From: Phymorhynchus buccinoides
Taxonomy: Eukaryota > Mollusca > Gastropoda > Neogastropoda > Raphitomidae
DNA: 64,000 nucleotides
Direction: 5' to 3'
NCBI GenBank assembly: GCA_017654935.2
Contig: CM065680.1
Span: forward strand, 37,263,427-37,327,426
Shown: one piece after another, positions 24,143-34,139 of the stretch
How positions within the stretch are numbered: position 1 is the stretch's first letter
Layout of the letters: every line of letters begins with the position of its first letter
The notes under the pieces: model-generated
What the model saw: the letters and a program-made list of their open reading frames with translations, nothing else
Database searches by the model: none
What the model was told of the DNA's origin: nothing
Position numbers and translations under genes: made by a program

Positions 24143-24823
24143 CCCTTTCGTCGCCAGCCATTTTTCTGCCAAAAAATACCATTAAACTTAACTGGGTAAA
24201 GAAAATAAAATTCTTGAATGTAAATTCCCAGTCCCTGGCATTTAATTGCAATACGTGTTTTATTTCCACAGAGACAAAAAGTTAACTCACTTGGATATTT
24301 CAACCGTATTCACACGGTTTTCTTCAGCAATCTGAGGAGGCTTGAATGTTGTTGGCAGTCAGACTTGATTGTGGTGAGTTGAATTCAGGTAAATTTGTGG
24401 GGTTTGATTTACCACCCATCTATCAGTCTATAATTGGAAATCTTCACAGACAGGTACCACTGTTAACCCACCCAACCTTTGACCCCACAAATTTACCTGA
24501 ATTCAACTCACCACAATCGAGTCTGACTGCCAACAACATTCAAGCCTCCTCAGATTGCTGAAGAAAGCCGTGTGAATACGGTTGAAATATCCAAGTGAGT
24601 CAACTTTTTGTCTCTGTGGAAGGGAAACGCGTATTGTAGAAAATAAAATATCTGCAATAAATTATTGTAAATTCCTCTGTGACATATATAACATTAGGCC
24701 TATCCTTACCTCCCGAAATTAAGAAAATAGGGTCTTTGGATGACAAGTCCTGATTTAATGTCTTTTAGTGGCATAGGTGTTAAACCATTGTGGTGCTAAA
24801 ATGCGACATTGGCGGTGAAAGGG
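24143..24823. mobile_element. piggyBac-like MITE, family P1, copy 2, interrupted
   Basis: The left end CCCTTTCGTCGCCAGCC lies after TTAA (24139-24142); the right end GGCGGTGAAAGGG lies before TTAA (24824-24827). It matches 3195-3432 apart from a block of roughly 430 bp inserted after GAAAATAAAAT (about 24213-24645). Confidence 0.75.
24250..24636. mobile_element. Fold-back element nested in a piggyBac-like MITE
   Basis: About 390 bp with inverted arms of roughly 170 bp, from CAATACGTGTTTTATTTCC to GGAAGGGAAACGCGTATTG. The arms include TTCAACCGTATTCACACGG and AATTCAGGTAAATTTGTGGG and their complements. AGAAAATAAAAT occurs on both sides of the insert, a duplication of about 12 bp or more. Confidence 0.7.
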
Positions 24824-25037
24824 TTAATGGGTTAAAGAATAAATAATAGTATTATTTCAAGCAATAAAAACGAAACAGCTCATATTGCCCACAGGCACCT
24901 CAAGATACACCTTGTCACATAAATGTACAAATACGTTGCCATGAATGAGAAAAGTAAGTGTTTTGTATATGAATGCGTATTGCTGGTACCCACGTGTCGT
25001 CATATCCGGCCACAAGGAGCGCCATATTATGGGAGAC

Positions 25038-25206
25038 CGCCATCTTAGTCCTTACCTTTTTTTGAAAAATGCCAGATCGATGCTGCGTATTTGGCTGTTC
25101 CAATTCGAAACTTATCTAAACTGTATTCATAACATCTGGATGTTTTCTTTACACGTTTAGATAACATTTTCACTTTGTTTACACACAAATAAGGACTAAG
25201 ATGGCG
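25038..25206 (+). mobile_element. Small TIR element with a THAP-like start
   Basis: Perfect 17-bp inverted ends: CGCCATCTTAGTCCTTA at 25038-25054 and TAAGGACTAAGATGGCG at 25190-25206. Between them, an ATG at 25069 begins MPDRCCVFGCSNSKLI and stops at 25117-25119. The CC-x2-GCSN pattern after the initiator Met is how many THAP zinc-finger domains begin, including those of P-element-type transposases. Only that first segment remains. Confidence 0.35.
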
Positions 25207-25905
25207 ACACTTCCGTTGGAATGGTCGAGATGCGCACGCAGGTGGGTTGGAGCCATAGCATAATGTCGCTCTCCCTGATTTGGATACTCTGCACAATGAT
25301 CAATGCTGTGGTTTTATTCCTTGTGGTCTTGATCTCTTCAATCGCCGATCTTCTTGTTTGCCCTATTCGATCAATCCATTCTTTAGACACACACCCCTCC
25401 TCTCCATATTCCCCCCCCAAAAAAACCCCACCATTATATAGCACTACCGTAACTGATAATACCACAAAATCATTGCTAATAATACAAAAAAATTAATTAT
25501 GAAGGTTCTTGAATGTATAACAATGGGATAGCCTATGCTTTTTTATGCTTTCAAATAATGGAGTGAAATAACCATCTTGTTGCTGATTAGTTTTTTGACA
25601 CTTTGGTACAGCATAAAAGCACTGGAGCAAGGAAATAACATTGTTTAGAGGCAAACCATTCACTCTTCAGCCAGTTTACAGAAAGTGCTGTTTTAAAAGA
25701 ATGTACATTATGTGTATAAAAAAGACCCTGTTATAAAAATAAGGAAACATCAAAGACATGTTTAACATAAACCATTCACCCAACTTCAAGTACTTTCTTT
25801 TCATTCGCAACTTTTTCACTCATCAACTGGATTTCTGACACATGAAAATCAAACAAAGCACATGCTACACTATTCTTTGTGTAATTGACCAAATTGTCAC
25901 AAGGA
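25207..25905 (-). other. Probable 3' UTR and downstream flank of the zinc-finger gene
   Basis: It follows the stop codon at 25906-25908 on the minus strand. The nearest minus-strand AATAAA I see is at 25313-25318, which would give a 3' UTR of about 600 bases. This is inference from position only; no transcript end can be seen. Confidence 0.3.
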
Positions 25906-28080
25906 CTATACAGATTTTGAAGTTGTCTTGCTCTTCCCAGGTGTTGGCCCACTGATGCGACACTTCTGTAGATTCTGTGCCTCTATTCCTACGAGGTCGG
26001 CTGGATTCGTAAGGGAGCCTGAGCTTCCTTTCATCACTGTACCTTCCATCCTGCCGCTGTGTCTGGGTGTCGAGGAACGAACATCTGGTTCCAGGAAAGC
26101 GTCATCCACAAACACTTCTCGTATAACCACAGCTTCCTCTGAGTCTACGCTTTCTACACTGGTTGTGGACCAGTTGCGTCCTTGGCGATATTGCACAAAG
26201 CGGTCATAGGAGGAGGCCGCTTCCAGTCCAAACACCCCCTCTTCTGTAGCGTCTGATGGTTTGCGGGTGGATGGAGAGGGGTGGGGAGGCGCAGACAGAC
26301 GGTCCTGGTCAGGGGACAGAAGACTGTCCACGCTGGTTCCCAGGAAAGGTGGAGGTCGTGAGGGAGGAATGGACTCCGACTCCACACTGTCCATGGATGA
26401 CACGGAACAGTGACCGCTGACAGAGAAATCCTGAGAGTCTGTTCTGTCTGTGCTGGACACAGACCCGGATGGTCTGTGGCTGTCTGCGTCATCCGGCACG
26501 GACAAATAGCGGGACCTTCTTGGCGTTCGCTTGGTGTGGGTGCGCAGGTGGCGCGTGATCATGTCCCGGCGGCAGGCGGAGTAGGGGCAGTGGGGGCAGT
26601 GGTACGGTTTCTCTCCAGTGTGGGTACGGCGGTGTGTGTTCAGGTGGTCGCTCCGGCTGAACACCTGGCCGCAGTCAAAACACTCGTAAGGTTTCAGGCC
26701 CGTGTGCAGTCTCAAGTGGCGCGTCAACATGTCGGATCGGGAGAAGGAACGGTTGCACACTTTGCAGTAATGGATTTTGGTGTCCCCAGACCGCACAACC
26801 TCTGACGGCAGATGTTTAGCGACGTGTTTGGCCAGACTATCGTTGGAGGCAAACACGTGGCCACACACGGGGCACAGGCAGGTCATGTCTGACTCAGACA
26901 GAGAGCGTTTGCTGAAGAAGTGTTCCTCTCCCCATTTAGTGCTAACAATGCTCCGGCCACTGCTAAAGGGCTTTACACGAAAGAAAGAAGGAGGTGGGGT
27001 GTACGGAGCTCGAGGTGAAAAAGCCAGGCGATTACCATCAGACATAGGGTTCTGCAGGGAGGAACCATGAGGCGGAAAAGTAAAAATACGAGGCGACACA
27101 GGACTAGGGGAAATGAGATCAGAATCAGAGTGGGCTCCTTCCAGGGGACTGGGAACGTTGAAGTTAAAAATGCGTCCCCCTTCTGGCACAGAACACAGCG
27201 GAGACTGAGACTGGGGAGACATCAAGCCGTGGGGGGAGTAAGGCAAACGATGGGGCGAACGGAACACCGGGGAAAAGATCTTGGAGGCTGGGCTGGGATG
27301 TTCAGGATCTAGCAGGGGACTGGAGCCAGAACTGGAACGAAAACCGCAGTATGGATGTCCACGAGACAAATCCAACGGTTCTTGTTGGTGCAACGATGGA
27401 GGTTTGGATTTTATCCGTTCAGTCACGGCAGCAGGTTCCATAAACACATCACCTTCATCCGCACTGCAGGCGCCTATCTCGGTGCTCTCTGTGTGGGCCC
27501 TGTCTGTGTCTGACAACGACCTGCAAGGGCTTTGGGGGAGATGAGCTGTGTCCGTGTCTGAGGAGGACCCGTGAGAACTTGCCAGCGCATGGCCCTCTGA
27601 ATAATCGGGACTGTCGATTCTTTCCACTTTTGGCATAATTTGTCCAGAGTCTAACTCGCTGTCTGAATAACTCTTTTCACAGGTATCTAAGGATTCTTCT
27701 TTGATTTTCTGAGGGATTTCATATATGTGATCTTGCAGGCTGTGCAAATAACGTTCATGAAGCCGTCTCTTGAACTTAGAAGGATGAATCTCCGACTCGC
27801 ACGAAAGAGAGGGTACGTGAGCATCACCACTTTCTTCTCTGTCCTCTCGCAAATCTTGCGAGGCTGGTGACCCTATCTTTGGCCTGGGAGATTTTCGACT
27901 GGTAGATGACGAGGGATCTTCAGGGGAATGTAAGGACAGATTCTTTGACATGGTGGAAAAGGGGGACTGCTCTCGGCTGCTGCTACTGCTCTCCTCCAGG
28001 ATGCTGGAACTGGTCTCTGAGTCTGCAAGTTCTCCGGCCTCTGAGCCCCCTGTCAGCATGTAGCATCGCTCCCTTGGGGC
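25906..28080 (-). CDS. klu: Klumpfuss-like C2H2 zinc-finger transcription factor, last coding exon
   Basis: This 724-codon exon starts after the acceptor TTTTGCTCAG (AG at 28082-28081) and ends with TAG at 25906-25908. Four C2H2 fingers lie near exon residues 400-515 (DNA about 26535-26880). Finger 1 (CPVCGHVFASNDSLAKHVAKH) is separated by a spacer from fingers 2-4, which are joined by TGLKPYEC and TGEKPYHC linkers. The helices carry RSDMLTRH, RSDHLNTH and CRRDMITRH. This arrangement matches klumpfuss of the EGR/WT1 class, which binds GC-rich DNA in the nucleus; the assignment is from memory of the family. An EPLDLSRG sequence (DNA about 27361-27385) is a PxDLS motif, the binding site for the CtBP corepressor, implying repression. 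The rest is Ser/Pro-rich and probably disordered. The frame stays open upstream of 28080 only by reading through intronic MITE sequence. A generic EGR-like protein is the alternative. Confidence 0.85.
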   Translation of the reverse strand, partial: APRERCYMLTGGSEAGELADSETSSSILEESSSSSREQSPFSTMSKNLSLHSPEDPSSSTSRKSPRPKIGSPASQDLREDREESGDAHVPSLSCESEIHPSKFKRRLHERYLHSLQDHIYEIPQKIKEESLDTCEKSYSDSELDSGQIMPKVERIDSPDYSEGHALASSHGSSSDTDTAHLPQSPCRSLSDTDRAHTESTEIGACSADEGDVFMEPAAVTERIKSKPPSLHQQEPLDLSRGHPYCGFRSSSGSSPLLDPEHPSPASKIFSPVFRSPHRLPYSPHGLMSPQSQSPLCSVPEGGRIFNFNVPSPLEGAHSDSDLISPSPVSPRIFTFPPHGSSLQNPMSDGNRLAFSPRAPYTPPPSFFRVKPFSSGRSIVSTKWGEEHFFSKRSLSESDMTCLCPVCGHVFASNDSLAKHVAKHLPSEVVRSGDTKIHYCKVCNRSFSRSDMLTRHLRLHTGLKPYECFDCGQVFSRSDHLNTHRRTHTGEKPYHCPHCPYSACRRDMITRHLRTHTKRTPRRSRYLSVPDDADSHRPSGSVSSTDRTDSQDFSVSGHCSVSSMDSVESESIPPSRPPPFLGTSVDSLLSPDQDRLSAPPHPSPSTRKPSDATEEGVFGLEAASSYDRFVQYRQGRNWSTTSVESVDSEEAVVIREVFVDDAFLEPDVRSSTPRHSGRMEGTVMKGSSGSLTNPADLVGIEAQNLQKCRISGPTPGKSKTTSKSV

Positions 28081-28122
28081 CTGAGCAAAAGAAAAGACTT
28101 TAACATCTAGGCATATTTTTAA

Positions 28123-28338
28123 CCCGTTCAGCCAAAATTTATCATTAAACTTACCTGGGTAGAGAAAATATTTTGTCTGCAATATTGGGGATTCCTCTGT
28201 CACATGCATAAAATAGGGCCTGTCCTTAACTCCCAAAATTAGGAACATAAGGTCACTGGATACCAGACCATCATTTGATGCCCTTTAGCGACATGGGTGT
28301 TAATTGTGGTGCCAAGAGGCCAAGTGGCGATGAAAGGG
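28123..28338. mobile_element. piggyBac-like MITE, family P1, copy 3, intronic
   Basis: A diverged copy between TTAA (28119-28122) and TTAA (28339-28342), beginning CCCGTTCAGCCAAAATTT and ending GTGGCGATGAAAGGG. It sits 40 bp inside the acceptor end of the intron. Confidence 0.7.
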
Positions 28339-28595
28339 TTAAATTAAACAGTTTTATGACACTCCAGGGGTGAACAGTAACATTTTTTTTCACTTGCCCA
28401 ACCGGGCGAGTTAACACAAAAATCTACATGCCTGGTTGGAAAATGGACTTGCCCTGTACTTTACACACACAAGACATAGTCATCGATAAGATTTTGTGTG
28501 GAAAAAAAAGGATGGTACCAATACATGGCTTAAAGCAGAAAGACATGGTTGTGTTTGTTACTTTTAACTAAATCTGCTTAACATAATATATATAT

Positions 28596-28829
28596 TCGAT
28601 GGCTTGGAGTCAAAACGGACTATCTTTAGATAGTCCATTGACGTATTATTGGACTTATTACAAAAACTAATAATTTGTATCAAACAATGACTGCAGAAAT
28701 ATAAAAAGGGTGTTTTGCTTTTTATATTTCTGCAGTATTTTTTTATACAAATTATTAGTTTTTGTAATAAGTCCAATAATATGCCAATGGACTATCTAAA
28801 GATAGTCCGTTTTGACTCCAAGCCATCGA
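28596..28829. repeat. Near-perfect long hairpin in the intron
   Basis: Two arms of about 110 bp (roughly 28596-28708 and 28719-28829) are inverted copies separated by about 10 bases (GGTGTTTTG). Landmarks are GATGGCTTGGAGTCAAAACG on the left and GTTTTGACTCCAAGCCATCG on the right, and CTGCAGAAATATAAAAAG against CTTTTTATATTTCTGCAG. The RNA from either strand would fold into one long duplex. It is most simply a fold-back transposon. Confidence 0.8.
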
Positions 28830-29499
28830 TATCAAGGTTTTATTTGCGCGTGTGTTGAATGATGAAACTTAATGTATTTCTTAGACACGGTCTGCGTTAC
28901 TATTCTCTCTGTTTAGGTTAGGTCTCAATCTGTGTCCTATTTTGTTTGTTGCATTATCACTTAGGCTTCCAGTTCCAAACAAAAATGGCACATATTATCA
29001 TCATAGTATTAGGGCAATCACTTAAAAAGCATGCCTTCTCCTCTTTTGACTCACTCCATACTACCTTGACTCTCATTCAATGAACTCTCTTTCTCGTGAT
29101 CAAGTCCTCCCTTTTCATCTTTCTCTTATTTGTGGGTGGGTGCATCTACTTGTGGGAAACAATCATTAACCTTACCTGGAGAAAACAACATGCAAATACG
29201 TACACTACAAGTGTAAACAAGTGCAATGCTGAGCGGCTGCAAAGTCCCCTCGCAGCATCGCCGAGCTACTCCGAAATCGGAATGTGTCGGTTGTACACAT
29301 ACATAAAAACGCATCAAAACAGCACGTAACTACATAAAAACGCATCAAAACAGCACGTAACTGAAGTTTTTTATATATAACCTTGGGGTTCGGACCCGTG
29401 ATTTGAGCGCGCGTGATCATGCGAACACGAGCGCACAGAAAAATGAATGACAACTGTGTTATAGACCATTCATCAAGAAATGTTGTGAAAAAAACTGTA

Positions 29500-29785
29500 T
29501 TGAAATACATGCAAAACTTCACGAGATATTAGCGATTATGTGTTTTGGGGTTTGAACCCCGTAACTGGCGCGACCTTGACCTTAATGTAAAACTAAATAC
29601 ATCAGTGGATAGCTTGCATCTTGGCAAACTAGTATACCAAATTTGATGATGATACACTGAATAGTTTTTGAGAAAAACGGACGAATAGCCGGACGGACGG
29701 AGGCACGCCGGACGGACGGACAACGGACGGACGGACCAGACAAAAACAATAGCTCCCCGAACCTTTGGCTCGGGGACTAATAACT
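29500..29785 (+). repeat. LINE/SINE 3'-tail-like repeat with GGAC tandem
   Basis: The block CTTGACCTTAATGTAAAAC leads to GAAAAACGGACGAATAG, a (GGAC)n-rich stretch and CAATAGCTCCCCGAACC, then GGCTCGGGGACTAATAAC. The repeated GGACGGAC block and terminal stem (CCCCGAACCTTTGGCTCGGGG) are seen in invertebrate retroposon tails. The family is not named. Confidence 0.5.
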
Positions 29786-29868
29786 AAATCGAGACAGACT
29801 CCTACCTGCCATTCTTACTAACCTCAATGAAAAAGTCACAAAAGTTATCTCAATGGTACATTCCTCAC

Positions 29869-30081
29869 CTGGAGCAAAGGAGATTCCATGTCAGATGATC
29901 TGGGGGGAGTCACCACCACCCACTTTGCTTCTTGCTTGATCGGAGACATGTAGGGAAAACCCTCGTTGGTGGGAACGGTGTTTGTGGATGGTGAAGTTTG
30001 TCTTTCCTGTAAGGCGGAATGCGCAGGTGCTTCAGCACTGCCGGTGACAGGGCTTACCGACGAATGGTGTGTTGTCGCAAC
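29869..30081 (-). CDS. klu: Zinc-finger gene, middle coding exon
   Basis: 213 bp, exactly 71 codons, open in one frame and phase 0 at both ends. The acceptor is CTGTACTGTTAGCAG (AG at 30083-30082) and the donor is CAG/GTGAGG (GT at 29868-29867). The translation begins VATTHHSSVSPVTGS and ends SDMESPLLQ, joining in frame to APRERCYMLTGG of the last exon. It includes PYMSPIKQEAKW, whose IKQE core resembles a SUMO-attachment site (hydrophobic-K-x-E), a common repressor feature. It has no zinc finger and was placed by splice phase and coding continuity. Confidence 0.75.
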
Positions 30082-30585
30082 CTGCTAACAGTACAGCAGA
30101 TTTAGTTTCACAGCTCAAGATTATCAGTATCAACATCAGGCTTAGTTTTACAGCTCAGGATTATAAGTATTAACATAATTCAATGTTCACTACATCCTTC
30201 AAAAACACTCCTTTTTTTAAAATTGGAAATTATGTGAAATGAAGCGATTACACAAAGAATACAATGACTGGTTTGTCTGCAACAAAACTTCAATATATAT
30301 TGTTATTAATTGTAAACCATTATCAGATACAATCCAGGATTTTTCACTTAAAATAATCCTCTTCAATAACAGTAGGAACAAGCTGCCTTTTTTCATAAAA
30401 ATTATATCAAGGAGTAACGGAACATGTGAAAGAAAGCTAATTGAACAAACAAAACAACTGAGTGAGATGCGTGTGGTGTTATCATCAGAGGAAATGAGTT
30501 ATCAGAACTAAAAAATGCATGCACTACACATAGATCTGTCTTATCTCTCTATGCCACCCCCTTCCACACCAAAGGGCATACAAAC
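30082..30585 (-). other. Intron of the zinc-finger gene
   Basis: 504 bp, GT at 30585-30584 (CAG/GTTTGT) and AG at 30083-30082. AT-rich, no insert recognised. Confidence 0.75.
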
Positions 30586-31570
30586 CTGTAAAGGTGGTTT
30601 CTTCTCAAGCATCTTCGGGCTGACGGAGCGCAGCATCTGCCGGCTCACTGGTGGTGACATAGCTAGCTGACACTGCTCCGTGTGACTCCTCTGAGCAGTC
30701 TGCACCACACCATGATGACCTGCATACGAATGGCTCGTCGATTCAGACGCCTGGTAGGAAGAGGCAACTGGCTGCGGGGTAGCCAAGTTGGATGCAGGGG
30801 GTTGACAGCAGAACTGGCTGGACTGCTGCCACTGTGCAGCCCTCTCTCCAGGCCTGAGCTGAGTGGTCAGCGTTTCTCCAGCGGCAGGTCTGTACCTCTG
30901 CTGCTCTGTGGATCTGTAGTGAGGGTGGTGGTGGTGAGGAGGAGCTGGGTGCTGGTACCTGGAGACCGTCGCTCTGTAGGACAAACTTGGGGCTGGGGCT
31001 GGGGCAGCGGGCTCTGCAATCCCAGCCACGGACGGTTGTTGATGCTGGGTAATATGCCTGACATAATGCTGCTGCCCCTGGTCAGACCCACAGAAGCCCG
31101 GATGACAAAACCCAGAAGCCTGCTCCGACAGCGAAGGTGGCTTAGGCACTGGAGCCTGGACATTACTTTGACGCCAGCCGTGATATCTTTGTTGCGCGGT
31201 TGCAGCATCCAGCGACGTGTAAACAGGCCCCTGCAAGGCAGGCCCCTCCTGGTAGGGCCTCTGCTGGGCCAGGAACTCGGCATCATGCTGGCCGTGGGTT
31301 GGGTACGTAACCATGGAAGGCATGGGAGCAGAACCATGGTGGCGTGTGTCCCCTGGAGGGCAGGCAGCTGGCATGGCTTCGGCCTGGCTGGGGGTGGCCA
31401 GGCTGTAGGAGGTCTGCGGTGGTTGCTGGAAGGGGTTGGGGGGTGGGCAGCCCGTCATGCTGTGGGTGGGTGGAGAAGCCAGAACGGCTGCGGGCTGGCT
31501 TCGGGTCTGTGGGTCACAGCAGCCGCTGCCTCCTCCACTGGCACCAGCATCATGCTCACATGACACTCCC
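30586..31570 (-). CDS. klu: Zinc-finger gene, upstream coding exon (Pro/Gln/His/Ser-rich)
   Basis: About 328 codons, ending MLEKKPPLQ at a donor (CAG/GTTTGT) in phase 0, so it joins the next exon in frame. Composition is low-complexity: Gln, Pro, Ser, Ala, His, with an APPHHHHPHYRS stretch. This is typical of the disordered N-terminal half of developmental zinc-finger proteins. The 5' boundary is uncertain. The acceptor CTGTATCAG gives a start at 31570 in phase 2; an alternative acceptor CCCACAG gives 31506 in phase 0. The first in-frame ATG is at 31458-31456 (MTGCPPPNPF) with A at -3; starting there the protein would be about 1,086 residues. The long plus-strand frame over 30682-31563 is a shadow of this GC-rich exon. 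Confidence 0.7.
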
Positions 31571-32226
31571 CTGATACAGTCATGCACACAGACACACCAT
31601 CGAAATTGATATAAAAAAAATCATACCTATAGATGTGATAATCAATCACAGTGACAACATTTGAACCGATTCTGTCAAGCAGTTCATGAGACAAAAAAAC
31701 AACTGAAAGACAAAACAGTGACCCTACTGGGTCAAAGGACAATGATAAAAACAAAAGTGATTCTACTATTCTGACATGGGTGCTCCTGGGAAATTAAAAA
31801 TAATCTAGAATAGTAGAAAAATGACAAAGTTTTGATTTATCATTTTTCCAAATGTTGGTTTCACGAAGGATTCAAAATGTATATCCTTAATTTCTCTAAT
31901 TGTTTTAAACATCCTTTTGTGCTTACCAGCTGCCATGCTAAAATTTATATGAAGTAAGGTGGCACAGTATAAGCTTTAAGCTTGTTGTTGCCGTTATGTT
32001 TGTTTAATATTTGTTTAATGTGCATTTGAAAAATAAAAAATCATTTAAACCAAATGTTTATGAACAAATCAATAAACCAAGCTCTATTCTTTCTTTTGTC
32101 TATTATCCATGATCTTAGCTGAAATTAGTGAGGTGATGTTAGAAAGTTCAAAGGACTTCGCATTCAGACACTTTAAAAATTGAATACTTTTACAAATACC
32201 ATACTCAATAAAGCTCAGAAGAGTAC
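31571..32226. other. Probable intron, nothing else seen
   Basis: AT-rich DNA between the long upstream coding exon and the candidate 79-bp exon. No repeat recognised. Confidence 0.4.
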
Positions 32227-32305
32227 CTTAAAAGCAGTACTCAGGGAGACATCTCCGTCGAAAAAGATGAAACCCGTTGCTGCCATTACTGCTTCACATT
32301 CTGAC
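32227..32305 (-). CDS. Candidate 5' exon of the zinc-finger gene
   Basis: 79 bp between a strong acceptor (TTTTATTCTGTTTCAG, AG at 32307-32306) and a donor (TTTAAG/GTACTC, GT at 32226-32225). One frame is open, reading SECEAVMAATGFIFFDGDV then SLSTAFK, and contains an ATG at GTAATGGCAG. It ends in phase 0, which fits the alternative acceptor at 31506 but not the one at 31570. It may therefore hold the start codon or be a 5' UTR exon. No homology is recognised. Confidence 0.4.
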
Positions 32306-32450
32306 CTGAAACAGAATAAAACACACACCGTCACGACAAAAAGTAAAAACAAGTCTCTATTTGTGTCACGTCCTTTAAATATTATAAAAATAGCATTGCT
32401 TATGTGGGGTTGGCTATGACACACTTACATCAGATTGTGAATCAGTATCT

Positions 32451-32575
32451 GGAATTGTTGTTGTTGTTGTTGTCTTACCCTGGCTTAAAGACTCCAGGGA
32501 TCATCTCAACAGCCAAAGCACTTGAACACTATGGTACAAATGCACCAGCTGGGGATGAGAACATCTGGAATGAAT
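32451..32575 (+). repeat. SINE-like repeat, family S2, copy 1
   Basis: The block CCTGGCTTAAAGACTCCAGG, then GATCATCTCAACAGCC, AAGCACTTGAACACTATGG and GGGGATGAGAACAT is shared, inverted, with 43810-44150 and 52085-52260. Confidence 0.65.
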
Positions 32576-32641
32576 TCTGGTATCCATTAAAAAAATTGCT
32601 ACAGAAATATCTTCTCAGCCCTCAACAAGACAAAATATTTT

Positions 32642-32829
32642 CCATATTTTTTCAGATTATAAAATGCACCTTATTATAAGGCCAGGGTGTAGAAGTTCTA
32701 CACAAAATTCGGATTTCGTTATATCTTTTTTTTAATATAATGTTAGTTTTATTCATTATAAGGCACAGGTGTCTCAGTCTGCGAAGAAAAAAAAGTATGA
32801 CCTTATTACCCATAGTCTGAAAAATATGG
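32642..32829. mobile_element. TA-flanked MITE, 'CGGACTATAAGGCG' family, copy 5
   Basis: CCATATTTTTTCAGATTATA on the left and TAGTCTGAAAAATATGG on the right; the interior GTCTCAGTCTGCGAAG matches the other copies. Confidence 0.65.
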
Positions 32830-33023
32830 TACTAAATGTAGATGATAGTCTTTCAAGGGAAATGAAAAACCTAAGGTACCAAGTCCAGTGTTAAATGCTA
32901 GAAGACACTATCATACTTCTGGAGTAAAAACTTAAAGGTATTGTTGATCAGCCTTATTTGTTCCTTTTGTGATAAGTACTTTTTGGCTTTTACCCAGGAA
33001 TGATAGCACCTTCTCACATTTAA

Positions 33024-33723
33024 CCCTTGTTGCGCTGCCAGTGTTGAGTGAACATGAAAGAACCCCAAGGCCATACAAAAATTTATTACTGGTCAATGGT
33101 CAAAAAGAATTTCATGCCAACTACTTTTGTGTGTTTGATTACCAGTATATAAAGATAAAAAACATGAACTTTGAGATCTCTGTGACTCTGTTTTTGTGCT
33201 GTGTGTGATTGAAAATGGCCCAAAAATGATGGCGAAAATTTTTCTAAGTAAACAAATCACAAAAAAGGTCATAACTTTTTAAAACACAGGCTTGGTTCTG
33301 GTATCATTTTAATCAGGATCAAAAGATCTATTGAACTGTAGCAACAGACAGTGTGTAGCATGCATTATTGAAAACCCCTTTGGAATATACCTTTTAAGTA
33401 AGAAGAATCTAAAAACTTCAATCAAATTTGTAAGTTTACACTTCATTGTGTCATCAATTTCGAACAAAGTTCAGAGCTGAAATAATCACTCTTCTAGCAC
33501 CATGGACGAATGTATTCACCCAGTACATCACTCTTCACTCCCACCAAATGCAAAGGCATTCACTGCCAAGTAGCCTGTCATGTGTTTGTCTATTTGTCAG
33601 TGATTTTTTTTCCCGTTTAAAGCAACGCATGCGCACTCCAAGAAAAAAATTGTTACCCCCCTCTTGTCAGCTGAGATGCAACGGTCAACCAAATACGTAA
33701 CAAAATGCATGGTGCTAGAAGAG
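33024..33723. mobile_element. Possible TTAA-flanked element
   Basis: TTAA at 33020-33023 followed by CCCTTGTTGCGCTGCC, and GGTGCTAGAAGAG before TTAA at 33724-33727. The ends match only loosely. A better 17-bp inverted pair lies inside: CACTCTTCTAGCACCATG at 33488 and its complement near 33709-33725. No coding capacity. Confidence 0.3.
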
Positions 33724-34139
33724 TTAAACGATATTTACTCTCAACTCTTTTAAATTTACGTGCTTTCTGGTCACCGACCATAGATTCCTTGTTACCTACA
33801 TATTAATAATGCATGCACAATAGATGCACAGCTGTTACAAACACACATCGAGTGTTACAAACACACATCCAAATGCATTTAATATTTGCATGACTGCTCA
33901 CATCAAATTCACATCCGTTCCCATAACTACCAACATTTGCATAAAACAAATGAGGTCGAGTTACACTAGATCTATATCTCATTTAAAACAAGTTATGGAT
34001 GAGTGCACACAAAGCAAACAGTATGTAAATGTAGTCACTCAGACATTTACTAACTCAATCACAAAACAAACTTTGCAGCAAGAGAACTGACATAGACAGT
34101 ACCGTCTGTGTGACCATAGACTATGTATTTTGAACACTA

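Larger units (their letters stand above)
28081..29868 (-). other. Intron of the zinc-finger gene, rich in inserted repeats
   Basis: GT at 29868-29867 and AG at 28082-28081. It contains a family P1 MITE (28123-28338), a long hairpin (28596-28829), a fragment of the 8700-8815 repeat (about 29268-29300) and a LINE-tail-like repeat (about 29500-29785). Confidence 0.8.

Noticed and set aside
28087..28248. N-terminal extension of the zinc-finger frame upstream of 28080
   Set aside because: This reads through intron and a family P1 MITE; a clear acceptor at 28081 and an in-frame upstream exon replace it.
30682..31563. Long plus-strand open frame of 293 codons
   Set aside because: It lies opposite the Pro/Gln-rich exon of the minus-strand gene, has biased Arg/Gly/Leu composition and no domain; stop-poor GC-rich sequence explains it.
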